DNA of 17,143 nt from Lachnospiraceae bacterium (GCA_021200345.1 JAJQGR010000136.1:1-17143); one strand, 5' to 3'. Positions 1 through 9,046 are shown, counted from the first letter of the stretch. Program-made: numbers and translations. Notes: generated by a model from the letters alone, not told the origin.

Positions 1-266
1 GAATGACCTAATCAAGAAACGTCGGAATTTTCCTAGTACTACGACGGAAGACGGGGACTTTATCCACATTCTCAACAGATTTTTTCATGATACTTTTCAT
101 CATTTCTTTTTTCATCCCCCGAGAATGTGGATAACTCATGTGGATAACTTTTGAAATTTGTTTATAACTTTGTTTGCAATATATCCAATTTTAATTTATT
201 ATATGTTACATGGATTACTTTCGCAATTCATATATCTAAATTTACTTAATACCAGGCGGTTGATTT
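1..266. other. oriC upstream half: DnaA boxes and AT-rich dnaA leader
   Basis: This non-coding stretch carries three exact DnaA boxes: TTATCCACA on the + strand at 60-68, and its reverse complement TGTGGATAA at 126-134 and 139-147. A weaker relative, TGTTTATAA, lies at 159-167. From about 150 to 250 the sequence is very AT-rich. In Bacillota, box clusters flanking dnaA form the two halves of a bipartite origin and also let DnaA repress its own gene. The 60 bases before the first box show nothing I can identify, although in many relatives the divergent rpmH promoter lies just beyond. Box matches are seen directly; origin function is inferred from gene context. Confidence 0.85.
174..202 (+). 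promoter_or_regulatory. Candidate dnaA promoter
   Basis: TTGCAA at 174-179 and TATTAT at 197-202 are separated by 17 bases and lie about 65 bases before the dnaA start. The -10 matches the sigma-A consensus at 5 of 6 positions and the -35 at 4 of 6. The exact DnaA boxes just upstream (126-147) would suit autorepression. The region is AT-rich, so chance matches are likely. Confidence 0.45.
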
Positions 267-1634
267 ATGGAACTTTTAAGAGAGCTTTGGCCAACAATCA
301 AGGAAACCATCCAAAAAGAATACAATATCACAGACCTCAGATACAATTTATGGATTCTTCCTCTGGAACTCACCGATGTCGTGGACAATAAGGTCATCAT
401 CAGCATCCCTTCTCAGAATCCTTCTTTTCTGGAATATATGGAGGAAAATTTCAGAGAATATTTTGAAAACACAATTTCTGAACTTCTGTCAGTAGACTAC
501 CAGGTGAAATTTATTCTCAAAGATTCTGAATATGATTTAAAACCATACAGAGAAGAAGTCTCCTCTGACGACAGTGACACTGACAAATCTGTTTTTGAAA
601 AAGCCAGACTAAACCCAAAATATACCTTTGATACCTTTGTAGTAGGCGGATACAACAAGTTTGCCCATTCCGCTTCTTTAGCTGTTGCGGAAAATCCCGG
701 GCATGTTTACAATCCTCTTTATCTGTACGGAGGACCCGGACTGGGAAAGACACATCTGATGCATTCCATTGGCCATGAAATTCTCAAAAAAAACAGGGAT
801 GCTCATGTACTTTACGTCACCAGTGAGGAATTTACCAATGAAGTGATTGAATCCATCAGAAGCAGTACTTCCTCCGCCATGACCAGACTGCGTGAAAAGT
901 ATCGCACCGTGGATGTCCTGATGATTGATGATATACAATTTATAATAGGAAAGGAAAGCACACAGGAGGAATTTTTCAACACCTTCAACGCCCTGTACGC
1001 TGCAGAAAAGCAGATCATCATCACTTCGGATAAACCTCCAAAAGAAATGGATACCCTGGACGAGCGCTATCGCTCCCGTTTCAGCTGGGGCATGATTGCG
1101 GATATCAACATGCCTGATTATGAAACCCGTATGGCGATTCTGCGAAAAAAATCCGAACATTTAAATAAGAAGATAGACGATTCTATCATCCAGTACATAG
1201 CCAACAACATTACCTCCAACATCAGAGATCTGGAAGGGGCTCTGAACAAGATCCTGGCATTTTCAAGATTAAATAATATCCCAATCACTCAATCGGTGGC
1301 GGAGGAAGCCTTAAAGGACATGATTTCTCCCCATCAGGAGAAACAGATCACTCCGGAAATCATCCTTCAGGTGGTATGCGATCACTATAACGTCTCCGAA
1401 CAGTCTGTCCTCTCAAGTAAAAAAACCAGGGATATTGCCATGACACGCCAGATTATCATGTATCTGTGCAGAGAATATATCAACGACATGAGCTTAAAGC
1501 AGATTGCGGAGTTTCTCGGCAAAAAGGATCACACAACCATCATGCACGGCATTGAAAAAGTGGAAAATGACATGCAGACCGACGCACGTTTCAAAAATAA
1601 TATAGAAACAATCAAAAAAAAGTTAACATCCTAG
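267..1634 (+). CDS. dnaA: Chromosomal replication initiator protein DnaA
   Basis: DnaA is the AAA+ ATPase that binds oriC boxes, forms a filament and opens the duplex for helicase loading. The 455-residue length is normal for the family. Domain I spans about 1-80 and a variable acidic linker about 85-115. The AAA+ core has Walker A GGPGLGKT (about 155-162), Walker B LMIDD (about 218-222), a sensor segment ITSDKPP (about 252-258), the arginine-finger region RYRSRF (about 267-272) and sensor II RDLEGAL (about 319-325). Domain IV contains the box-recognition signature DHTTIMHGI (about 421-429). The ATG at 267 follows an AGGCGG ribosome site at 252-257. The gene is flanked by DnaA boxes on both sides. 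Nothing in it looks damaged. Confidence 0.99.
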   Translation: MELLRELWPTIKETIQKEYNITDLRYNLWILPLELTDVVDNKVIISIPSQNPSFLEYMEENFREYFENTISELLSVDYQVKFILKDSEYDLKPYREEVSSDDSDTDKSVFEKARLNPKYTFDTFVVGGYNKFAHSASLAVAENPGHVYNPLYLYGGPGLGKTHLMHSIGHEILKKNRDAHVLYVTSEEFTNEVIESIRSSTSSAMTRLREKYRTVDVLMIDDIQFIIGKESTQEEFFNTFNALYAAEKQIIITSDKPPKEMDTLDERYRSRFSWGMIADINMPDYETRMAILRKKSEHLNKKIDDSIIQYIANNITSNIRDLEGALNKILAFSRLNNIPITQSVAEEALKDMISPHQEKQITPEIILQVVCDHYNVSEQSVLSSKKTRDIAMTRQIIMYLCREYINDMSLKQIAEFLGKKDHTTIMHGIEKVENDMQTDARFKNNIETIKKKLTS

Positions 1635-1888
1635 TGGAAATGATGTGGATAAAGGTGTACAATAATAAAGTTGGAACTTTTTGGAAAAAAGCGGGATATG
1701 GATAACTTCCAGGTTATCACCATCCTTTCATCCGGATTTACACATATTTTTCCGGTCAGAAAATGCTTTATTTCAAACACAAATGGAACTTTTCCACATT
1801 TCAACATCCCCTAATATTATTACTGCTGATTATTATATATATATATATTTATTTTGAGAAACGAGAAAACAGAAAGGAAGTTTCACAC
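1635..1888. other. oriC downstream half: DnaA boxes, trio-like run, AT-rich unwinding region
   Basis: The dnaA-dnaN gap holds one exact DnaA box (TGTGGATAA, 1644-1652) and two one-mismatch boxes (TATGGATAA at 1697-1705; TTTTCCACA at 1790-1798). After the last box comes a short C-rich spacer. It is followed by the triplets CTA-ATA-TTA-TTA-CTG-CTG (1811-1828), all with a central T, and then an A/T-only tract running to about 1853. In Bacillus subtilis the order box, GC-rich spacer, DnaA-trio, AT-rich DNA marks where DnaA opens the origin; here that order is seen and the function is inferred. The dnaN promoter must also lie here, but I could not choose one with confidence. Confidence 0.75.
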
Positions 1889-2998
1889 ATGAAGATTGTA
1901 TGCTCGAAACAGGATTTATTGACAGGAGTTCAAATTGTTTCCAAGGCAGTACCTGCCAAGACCACAATGCCTACTCTGGAGTGCATTCTGATTGACGCGA
2001 CAAGGGGAATCATCACTTTAACGGCGAATGATATGGAAATGGCCATTGAAACGATTGTGGATGGTTTTATTGCTGAAAAAGGAATGATTGCCATTGATGC
2101 CAAATTTTTGTTAGAGATTGTCAGAAAACTTCCTGATAATGATATTACCATTTCCACTGACGGAAATTATAAAACCACGATTACCTGTGAAAAGTCACGA
2201 TTTAATATTATCGGAAAAGCGGGCGAGGATTTCAACAGGCTTCCCGAATATTCCAAAAATGACAGTATTGTCATAGGACAGTTTACCTTCAAGGATATTG
2301 TCAGACAGACAATCTTTTCCATCGCGGACAGTGAAAATAACAAGATGATGACAGGCGAGCTTTTTCAGATAGATGGACAGGTTCTCAAAATCGTATCCCT
2401 TGATGGACACAGAATCTCTGTCAGAAAAGTACTTTTGAGAGATTCTTATGAGAGCCATAAGGTTGTGGTACCTGGTAAAACTTTAAATGAAGTAAGTAAA
2501 ATACTGAATGGCGACGGCGACAGCTATGTAACAATTTATTTTTCTGATAAACATATTGTATTTGAGTTCGGCGACACCACAGTAGTATCCAGACTGATTG
2601 AAGGTGAATATTTCAGAATTGATCACATGCTGAATAATGACTATGAGACAAAGGTGAATATCAACAAAAAGGAATTGCTGAACTGTATTGACAGAGCAAC
2701 CCTTCTGGTGAAAGAGGGGGATAAAAAGCCCATCATCATGAGTATCACCGATGACAGCATGGAGTTAAAGATCAGTTCCGTGATCGGTTCCATGAAGGAA
2801 GATCTGAGCATAGACAAGAGCGGAAGAGATATGATGATTGGATTCAATCCCAAATTTCTGATCGATGCTCTTCGTGTGATTGATGAGGAGCGTGTAGATC
2901 TTTATCTTTTGAATTCCAAGTCGCCGTGCGTGATCAAGAATTTTGATGAGACCTACATCTATATCATCCTTCCGGTGAATTTTACAACAGTGAGCTGA
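1889..2998 (+). CDS. dnaN: DNA polymerase III beta subunit (sliding clamp)
   Basis: The beta clamp is the ring-shaped homodimer that tethers DNA polymerase III to DNA and docks many repair proteins. The 369 residues match the usual length of about 366-380 and three repeated clamp folds. The N-terminus MKIVCSKQDLLTGVQIVSKAV and the segment AKTTMPTLECILIDA are typical of the first fold; SLDGHRISVRK is the conserved stretch in the second. I chose the ATG at 1889 because a ribosome site (AGAAAGGAAG, 1871-1880) sits 8 bases upstream and the family start aligns there. The open frame extends back to 1763, but that part lies in oriC and encodes low-complexity sequence unlike any clamp. It is the second gene in the origin cluster. 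Confidence 0.98.
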   Translation: MKIVCSKQDLLTGVQIVSKAVPAKTTMPTLECILIDATRGIITLTANDMEMAIETIVDGFIAEKGMIAIDAKFLLEIVRKLPDNDITISTDGNYKTTITCEKSRFNIIGKAGEDFNRLPEYSKNDSIVIGQFTFKDIVRQTIFSIADSENNKMMTGELFQIDGQVLKIVSLDGHRISVRKVLLRDSYESHKVVVPGKTLNEVSKILNGDGDSYVTIYFSDKHIVFEFGDTTVVSRLIEGEYFRIDHMLNNDYETKVNINKKELLNCIDRATLLVKEGDKKPIIMSITDDSMELKISSVIGSMKEDLSIDKSGRDMMIGFNPKFLIDALRVIDEERVDLYLLNSKSPCVIKNFDETYIYIILPVNFTTVS

Positions 2999-3021
2999 AA
3001 TGTAAGATAAGGGAACAGATT

Positions 3022-3240
3022 ATGCAGAAAATAACCATCAGAGATGATTTTATCAAGCTTGGACAGGCTTTAAAGCTTGCCGGTTTAGTGGATTCCGGTG
3101 TGGATGCCAAAATTGTGATCCAGAACGGTCATGTAAGTCTGAACGGAAAAGTAGAGACCCAGAGAGGGAAAAAAGTCCTGCCGGGAGATGTGGTCAGTTT
3201 CAGAGGAAAAGAATTTGTGGTGGAAAATAATAAGCCATGA
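3022..3240 (+). CDS. yaaA: S4-domain RNA-binding protein YaaA
   Basis: This 72-residue protein is a free-standing S4 domain, the small RNA-binding fold also found in ribosomal protein S4 and pseudouridine synthases. The segment from about residue 11 to 60, including LGQALKLAGLVDSGVDAK, VSLNGKVETQRGKKVLPGDVV and the final FRGKEFVV, follows the S4 pattern. A gene of this type sits between dnaN and recF in many Bacillota. Its exact role is unsettled; a link to ribosome function or RNA binding is inferred from the fold. A modest ribosome site (AAGGGA, 3009-3014) precedes the ATG. Its stop overlaps the recF start by four bases (ATGA, 3237-3240), which implies translational coupling. Confidence 0.93.
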   Translation: MQKITIRDDFIKLGQALKLAGLVDSGVDAKIVIQNGHVSLNGKVETQRGKKVLPGDVVSFRGKEFVVENNKP

Positions 3241-4322
3241 TTATTCAGTCTATAGAGCTTGCTGATTATAGAAATTATGAGAGGCTGAGTCTGAAGTTCA
3301 GTGATGGCGTCAATATTTTTTATGGAGATAACGCCCAGGGAAAAACCAATATTCTGGAGGCAATTTTTGTGTCTGCCACTACCAGGTCCCACAGAGGAAG
3401 CAGAGACAGAGAATTGATCCGTTTTGACCGGGAAGAGTCGCATATCAGAACCATGCTTGAAAAGAGCGGGATGGAATATAAGATTGATATGCATCTTCGC
3501 AGGTTCAATACCAAGGGAATAGCGGTCAACGGTCAGAAAATCAGAAAAGCTTCGGAACTGATTGGACTATTGAAAGTGGTCTTTTTTTCACCGGAGGATC
3601 TTTCTATTATCAAGGATGGCCCCTCTGCCAGAAGAAGATTTATCGATATTGAGCTTTGTCAGCTGGATCAGTCATATCTTTTTCATTTAAATCAATATAA
3701 TAAGGTTTTAATGAACAGAAATAAGCTTCTGAAGGATCTGTCATGGGATAACAGCCTGTATGATTCTCTGGACGTGTGGGATGAGCAGCTAATCAGGTAC
3801 GGCTGTCAGATTATTGACAGGAGAGAAAGCTTTGTCAGGGAGCTCAATCAGATCATCAGCGGAATTCATGGAAATCTTTCCGGGGGGAAAGAAAATCTGT
3901 ACCTGGGATATGAACCGGACGTAAAAAAAGAACTTTTTGAAAGAAAAGTAAAGGAGAGCAGAGAAAGGGATCTCAGATTAAAGCAGACGAGCGTAGGACC
4001 TCACAAAGATGACTGCATTTTTTCCATTGGAAATTGCGATATCAGGCGTTTTGGTTCCCAGGGACAGCAGCGAACAGCCGCTCTTGCTTTAAAATTATCA
4101 GAAATAGAGCTTGTGAAAAAGGTTTCACACGATACACCGGTGCTATTATTGGATGATGTTTTATCAGAACTTGACAGCAGCCGGCAAAACTATCTTCTGG
4201 ACAGTATTGGAGAGATTCAGACAATTATTACATGCACCGGACTGGAGGAATTCATTAACAGGCGGTTTGAGGTAGATAAAATATTTAAGGTTGTAAATGG
4301 AACTGTGAGCGTGGAAAACTGA
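3237..4322 (+). CDS. recF: DNA replication and repair protein RecF
   Basis: RecF is an SMC-like ABC ATPase that helps RecO and RecR load RecA at gaps behind stalled forks. The 361 residues match the family length. Visible motifs are Walker A GDNAQGKT (30-37), the signature FGSQGQQRT (272-280) and Walker B LLLDDVLSELD (303-313). The conserved PEDLSIIKDGPSARRRFID (119-137) and VGPHKDD (253-259) are also present. The gene overlaps the yaaA stop by four bases and ends 16 bases before gyrB, so it is surely part of the same transcript. No anomaly was seen. Confidence 0.98.
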   Translation: MIIQSIELADYRNYERLSLKFSDGVNIFYGDNAQGKTNILEAIFVSATTRSHRGSRDRELIRFDREESHIRTMLEKSGMEYKIDMHLRRFNTKGIAVNGQKIRKASELIGLLKVVFFSPEDLSIIKDGPSARRRFIDIELCQLDQSYLFHLNQYNKVLMNRNKLLKDLSWDNSLYDSLDVWDEQLIRYGCQIIDRRESFVRELNQIISGIHGNLSGGKENLYLGYEPDVKKELFERKVKESRERDLRLKQTSVGPHKDDCIFSIGNCDIRRFGSQGQQRTAALALKLSEIELVKKVSHDTPVLLLDDVLSELDSSRQNYLLDSIGEIQTIITCTGLEEFINRRFEVDKIFKVVNGTVSVEN

Positions 4323-4338
4323 GAAAGGATCATATTAC

Positions 4339-6462
4339 ATGAGTGCTGAATACGGTGCGGATCAAATTCAGATTTTAGAGGGCCTTGAGGCGGTAAGGAA
4401 GAGGCCCGGTATGTATATAGGAACAACCTCCAGCAGAGGACTGCATCATCTGGTCTATGAGATCGTGGATAATTCTGTGGATGAGGCTCTGGCAGGAGCC
4501 TGCGACCGGATTGAGGTGGTAATCAATGAAGATAATTCCGTGACAGTGGCGGATAACGGGCGTGGAATTCCCACAGGCATCAATCATAAGGCGGGAATTC
4601 CGGCAGTAGAGGTGGTTTTTACTGTGCTGCACGCAGGCGGTAAGTTTGGGGGTGGAGGATACAAGGTTTCCGGCGGCCTTCACGGAGTAGGCGCCAGTGT
4701 GGTAAACGCTCTTTCTGACTGGCTGGAGGTAAAGATTTACAGCGGCGGAAGGGTGTATCAACAGAGGTATGAGAGAGGAAATGTATGCTATCCTCTCAAA
4801 GAAATCGGAACCTGTGATATCAATAAAACCGGAACTACAGTTACCTTTAAGCCGGATGCTACAATATTCACGGAAACCACAGTTTTTGAATATGACGTGC
4901 TGAAGCAGCGTTTAAGAGAGATGGCTTTTCTGACGAAAGGACTTCGCATTGTACTGATTGATCAACGTACTGAGGAGGAGAAGGAGCTTCCCGCGGCGGC
5001 GAAAGAAGAAAAGCTGGAGGAGCTGCTGGAGCGCGCCAATGAGGATGCTTTTCTTCGCGGAGACAATCAGGAGATTGTTAATACTCAGATTGGAAACGGT
5101 ACTGTTTCCGGAGAAGAATCAGAAAAAGAGGAAGCTTCTGGCGCGGCAGAAGCAGATTCAGAGAAAAAGAATCCGAAAGTCAGAAAGTCCGAATTTTATT
5201 ATGAGGGCGGTATCAAGGAGTTTGTCACTTACTTAAATAAGAGTAAGGACGGGCTCTATGAGAACGTGATTTATTTCGAGGGTACCAGGAACGGCGTCTA
5301 TGTGGAAGTCGCCATGCAGCACAATGACTCCTATACGGAGAGCATTTACAGCTTTGTCAATAATATCAACACACCGGAAGGCGGCATGCATCTGGTGGGC
5401 TTTAAGAACGCTCTGACAAAGACCTTTAATGATTATGCCAGGACCAATAAGCTGTTGAAAGACAGTGAACCGAATCTGTCTGGTGAGGACATACGAGAGG
5501 GTCTGACCGCCATCATCAGTGTGAAGATCGAAGATCCGCAGTTTGAGGGTCAGACCAAGCAAAAGCTGGGCAATGTGGAGGCCAGAAGCGCGGTGGACAG
5601 TATTGTTTCCGAACAGCTGAAATATTTTCTGGAGCAGAATCCCACAGTGGCCAAAACCATCTGTGAGAAGTCTCTGCTGGCGCAGCGCGCCCGGGAGGCG
5701 GCCAGAAAAGCCAGGGATTTAACCCGCAGAAAGACAGCTCTGGACGGCTTTTCTCTGCCAGGCAAGCTGGCGGACTGCAGTGACAAAGATCCTGCCAATT
5801 GTGAAATCTATATCGTAGAGGGAGACAGTGCCGGCGGCAGTGCCAAAAGTGCCAGAAACCGCGCGACCCAGGCAATTTTGCCGCTGCGCGGTAAAATTCT
5901 GAACGTGGAGAAAGCAAGACTTGACCGGATTTATGGCAATGCCGAGATCCGGGCCATGATTACCGCTTTCGGCACAGGAATTCACGAGGATTTTGATATT
6001 ACCAAGCTTCGCTATGATAAAATTATTCTGATGACGGATGCGGATGTGGATGGCGCCCATATCGCTACCCTTCTGTTGACTTTTCTGTATCGTTTTATGC
6101 CGGAGTTAATCAAGCAGGGGCATGTGTACCTGGCACAGCCGCCGTTATATAAGATTGAAAAAAATAAAAAGGTCTGGTACGCTTACTCTGAGGAAGAGAT
6201 GAACAGCATCATGGAGGAGATCGGCAGAGACCAGAACAATAAGATTCAGCGTTACAAGGGCTTAGGTGAGATGGATGCGGATCAGCTTTGGGAGACGACC
6301 ATGGATCCGGACAACCGTATTCTTTTGAAGGTGCATATGCAGGAGGATACGGAGTCGGAGATTGACCTGATTTTCACGACTCTGATGGGAGATAAGGTAG
6401 AGCCTAGAAGAGAATTTATCGAGGCGAACGCGAAATTTGTGAAAAATTTGGATATCACGTGA
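4339..6462 (+). CDS. gyrB: DNA gyrase subunit B
   Basis: GyrB supplies the ATPase and the TOPRIM part of the cleavage centre of DNA gyrase. The GHKL ATPase shows EIVDNSVDEA (41-50), DNGRGIP (72-78) and YKVSGGLHGVG (108-118). TOPRIM shows EGDSAGGSA (494-502) and DADVDGAH (567-574), and the C-terminal part shows QRYKGLGEM (637-645). At 707 residues it is about 70 longer than the B. subtilis protein (638). The extra length is a Glu/Lys/Ala/Ser-rich insert at about residues 211-283 (4969-5187), between the ATPase domain and the YYEGGI start of the transducer domain. All catalytic motifs are intact. It lies 48 bases upstream of gyrA, as expected for a gyrBA operon. Confidence 0.98.
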   Translation: MSAEYGADQIQILEGLEAVRKRPGMYIGTTSSRGLHHLVYEIVDNSVDEALAGACDRIEVVINEDNSVTVADNGRGIPTGINHKAGIPAVEVVFTVLHAGGKFGGGGYKVSGGLHGVGASVVNALSDWLEVKIYSGGRVYQQRYERGNVCYPLKEIGTCDINKTGTTVTFKPDATIFTETTVFEYDVLKQRLREMAFLTKGLRIVLIDQRTEEEKELPAAAKEEKLEELLERANEDAFLRGDNQEIVNTQIGNGTVSGEESEKEEASGAAEADSEKKNPKVRKSEFYYEGGIKEFVTYLNKSKDGLYENVIYFEGTRNGVYVEVAMQHNDSYTESIYSFVNNINTPEGGMHLVGFKNALTKTFNDYARTNKLLKDSEPNLSGEDIREGLTAIISVKIEDPQFEGQTKQKLGNVEARSAVDSIVSEQLKYFLEQNPTVAKTICEKSLLAQRAREAARKARDLTRRKTALDGFSLPGKLADCSDKDPANCEIYIVEGDSAGGSAKSARNRATQAILPLRGKILNVEKARLDRIYGNAEIRAMITAFGTGIHEDFDITKLRYDKIILMTDADVDGAHIATLLLTFLYRFMPELIKQGHVYLAQPPLYKIEKNKKVWYAYSEEEMNSIMEEIGRDQNNKIQRYKGLGEMDADQLWETTMDPDNRILLKVHMQEDTESEIDLIFTTLMGDKVEPRREFIEANAKFVKNLDIT

Positions 6463-6510
6463 GAAAGCATAAAATATTTCTTTGATTATTGATAACAGAA
6501 GGGATCATAG

Positions 6511-9045
6511 ATGGACGATCAGATTTTTGACAGAATACATGAAGTGGATCTAAAAAAGACCATGGAGACCAGCTATATCGATTATGCCATGAGCGTGATC
6601 GCGGCCCGTGCCCTGCCGGATGCCCGGGATGGCTTAAAGCCGGTACAGCGGCGTATCCTATACTCTATGATAGAGCTGAATAATGGTCCTGATAAGCCCC
6701 ACAGAAAGAGCGCCCGTATTGTAGGTGATACCATGGGTAAATATCACCCCCATGGTGATTCCTCTATTTACGGCGCATTGGTGAATATGGCTCAGGACTG
6801 GAATATGCGCTATATTCTGGTGGACGGTCATGGCAACTTTGGTTCCATGGACGGCGACGGTGCGGCAGCCATGCGTTATACGGAGGCTCGTCTGTCGAAA
6901 ATTTCCATGGAAATGCTGGCGGATATCAATAAGGATACTGTGGATTTTGTGCCCAACTTTGACGATACGGAGAAAGAGCCTGTGGTGTTTCCCAGCCGAT
7001 ATCCCAATCTGTTAGTCAACGGCACCACCGGAATCGCGGTGGGTATGGCGACCAATATTCCTCCCCACAACCTGCGGGAGGTTATTCATGCGGTGGTGAA
7101 GATTATTGACAATTATGTGCAGGAGGACAGGAAAACTACCATTGAGGAGGTTCTGCAGATTGTCAAGGCGCCGGATTTTCCCACGGGCGCTACCATTCTG
7201 GGCACCAGAGGAATTGAACAGGCTTACCGCACCGGCCGTGCCAAATTGAAGGTACGCGCGGTGACAGAGATTGAGACCATGCCCAGCGGGAAGAGTCAGA
7301 TCATTGTAACGGAGCTTCCCTATATGGTCAATAAGGCCAACCTGATTGTGAAGATGGCTGATCTGGTGAAAGCCAAAAAAATTGAAGGCATCACTGCCAT
7401 CCGGGATGAATCCAACAGAGAGGGTATCCGGGTGGTCATTGAAGTGCGCAAGGATGCCAATGCCAATGTGATTTTAAATCAGCTGTACAGGCATACGCAG
7501 TTGCAGGACACCTTTGGCGTGATTATGCTGGCGCTGACGGACGATAATCAGCCCAAGGTCATGAATCTGCTGGAGATGCTGCAGGTATATTTAAAACATC
7601 AGGAGGATGTGGTCACCCGCCGTACCCGCTACGATTTAAATAAAGCGGAGGAGAGAGACCATATTTTACAGGGTCTGCTGATGGCCCTGGATGATATTGA
7701 CGAAGTGATCAATATCATTCGCAGCAGTGAAAATGTGAACGCGGCGAAAGCCCGCCTGATAGAACGCTTCGGTTTTTCTGATGCTCAGGCTCAAGCCATT
7801 GTGGACATGCGTCTGCGTGCTCTGACCGGTCTGGAAAGAGACAAGCTGGAGAGTGAGCATGAGGATCTGCAAAGTAAGATTTCCAATTATAAAGCGCTTC
7901 TTTCTGACAAAAAACTGCTTTATGGTGTGATCAAACAGGAAATCAGTACCATTGCGGAAAAGTATGGGGATGATCGCCGTACCAAAGTGGTATTTGATGA
8001 TTCTGAATTTAATACGGAGGATTTTGTGCCGTTAAATGATACGGTGCTGGCCATGACCAACCTGGGCTATGTGAAGCGTATGACCATGGACAATTTCAAG
8101 GCACAGAACCGGGGAGGCCGGGGCATCAGAGGAATGCAGACCATTGAGGACGACTATATTGTGAACCTGGTCATGACCACCACTCACAGTGATCTGATGA
8201 TGTATACAAATTTCGGCCGGGTTTATAAGATGAAGACCTACGAAATTCCGGAGGCAAGCCGGACGGCCCGTGGGATGGCCATCGTCAACCTGCTGCAGCT
8301 GAGCCCGGAGGAAAAAATTTCAGCCATTGTGCCGGTGGATGAGTATAACGATCAATATCAGTTAATTATGGCTACAAAGAACGGACTTGTGAAAAAGACG
8401 CCGGTGACTGCCTACAGCAATATCCGAAAGAGCGGCCTGATTGCCATTAATTTAAGAGAAGGGGATGAACTGATTGGTGTGGGCGTGGTCAACGAGGACA
8501 CCCACATTATGCTGGTGACAAAAAAAGGCATGTGCATCCGCTTCAAACAATCTGATGTGCGGGCCACCGGCAGAGACTCCATGGGTGTTACCGGCATTCG
8601 GCTGAATGAGGGTGACGAGGTGGTCGGTATGCAGACCGATGAGATGGGAGAAAAGCTTTTGATTGCTTCCGAAAAAGGTCTGGGCAAGCTGACCGATATG
8701 AATATGTTCAGCGCACAGAACCGGGGCGGTAAAGGTGTGAAGTGTTACAAGATCACTGAAAAGACCGGCGATGTGATGGGTGTTATGGCGGTAGACGACG
8801 ATGATGAAATCATGATGATTACCACAGAAGGCGTGATTATTCAGATCAGAGTCAGCGATATCTCTACTCTGGGCCGTATCACCTCCGGCGTAAAGCTGAT
8901 GAATCTGGACGAGGGTGTGAGTGTTGCGCAGATGACAAAGATCAGGCGGACTGTGGAGGAAGAAAGCGATTCAGAGGAATTTGAGGATCCTGAGGAATTT
9001 GAAGATTCAGAGATATCTGAAGACTCTGAGGAGGATGGAGATTAA
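6511..9045 (+). CDS. gyrA: DNA gyrase subunit A
   Basis: GyrA provides the DNA-breaking tyrosine and the DNA-wrapping beta-pinwheel of gyrase. The catalytic Tyr is residue 123 (AAMRYTEARLSK). The quinolone region reads HPHGDSSIYGALVNMAQ (79-95): Ser84 equals E. coli Ser83, and Gly88 occupies the place of E. coli Asp87. The C-terminal domain has the gyrase-specific GyrA box as QNRGGRG (532-538), which distinguishes it from ParC; a related QNRGGKG occurs at 736-742. After the last blade there is a very acidic tail built of six-residue repeats. The 844-residue length is slightly above the usual 820 because of this tail. An AGAAGGGA ribosome site (6496-6503) precedes the ATG. Confidence 0.98.
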   Translation: MDDQIFDRIHEVDLKKTMETSYIDYAMSVIAARALPDARDGLKPVQRRILYSMIELNNGPDKPHRKSARIVGDTMGKYHPHGDSSIYGALVNMAQDWNMRYILVDGHGNFGSMDGDGAAAMRYTEARLSKISMEMLADINKDTVDFVPNFDDTEKEPVVFPSRYPNLLVNGTTGIAVGMATNIPPHNLREVIHAVVKIIDNYVQEDRKTTIEEVLQIVKAPDFPTGATILGTRGIEQAYRTGRAKLKVRAVTEIETMPSGKSQIIVTELPYMVNKANLIVKMADLVKAKKIEGITAIRDESNREGIRVVIEVRKDANANVILNQLYRHTQLQDTFGVIMLALTDDNQPKVMNLLEMLQVYLKHQEDVVTRRTRYDLNKAEERDHILQGLLMALDDIDEVINIIRSSENVNAAKARLIERFGFSDAQAQAIVDMRLRALTGLERDKLESEHEDLQSKISNYKALLSDKKLLYGVIKQEISTIAEKYGDDRRTKVVFDDSEFNTEDFVPLNDTVLAMTNLGYVKRMTMDNFKAQNRGGRGIRGMQTIEDDYIVNLVMTTTHSDLMMYTNFGRVYKMKTYEIPEASRTARGMAIVNLLQLSPEEKISAIVPVDEYNDQYQLIMATKNGLVKKTPVTAYSNIRKSGLIAINLREGDELIGVGVVNEDTHIMLVTKKGMCIRFKQSDVRATGRDSMGVTGIRLNEGDEVVGMQTDEMGEKLLIASEKGLGKLTDMNMFSAQNRGGKGVKCYKITEKTGDVMGVMAVDDDDEIMMITTEGVIIQIRVSDISTLGRITSGVKLMNLDEGVSVAQMTKIRRTVEEESDSEEFEDPEEFEDSEISEDSEEDGD
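8974..9027 (+). repeat. Three 18-bp degenerate tandem repeats in the gyrA 3' end
   Basis: Units at 8974-8991, 8992-9009 and 9010-9027 encode EEFEDP, EEFEDS and EISEDS. The first two start with the same nine bases, GAGGAATTT. They sit in the acidic C-terminal tail of GyrA, and the repeat length keeps the reading frame. Confidence 0.85.
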
Positions 9046-9046
9046 C

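Noticed and set aside
1763..1888. 42-codon N-terminal extension of dnaN
   Set aside because: It encodes low-complexity sequence from the AT-rich origin, and the family start with a ribosome site is at 1889.
5516..5917. 133-codon open frame on the - strand within gyrB
   Set aside because: A shadow of the conserved gyrB sequence; no ribosome site and no family features.
8981..9046. 22-codon N-terminal extension of the lipoprotein
   Set aside because: It overlaps gyrA and would put a charged segment before the signal peptide.
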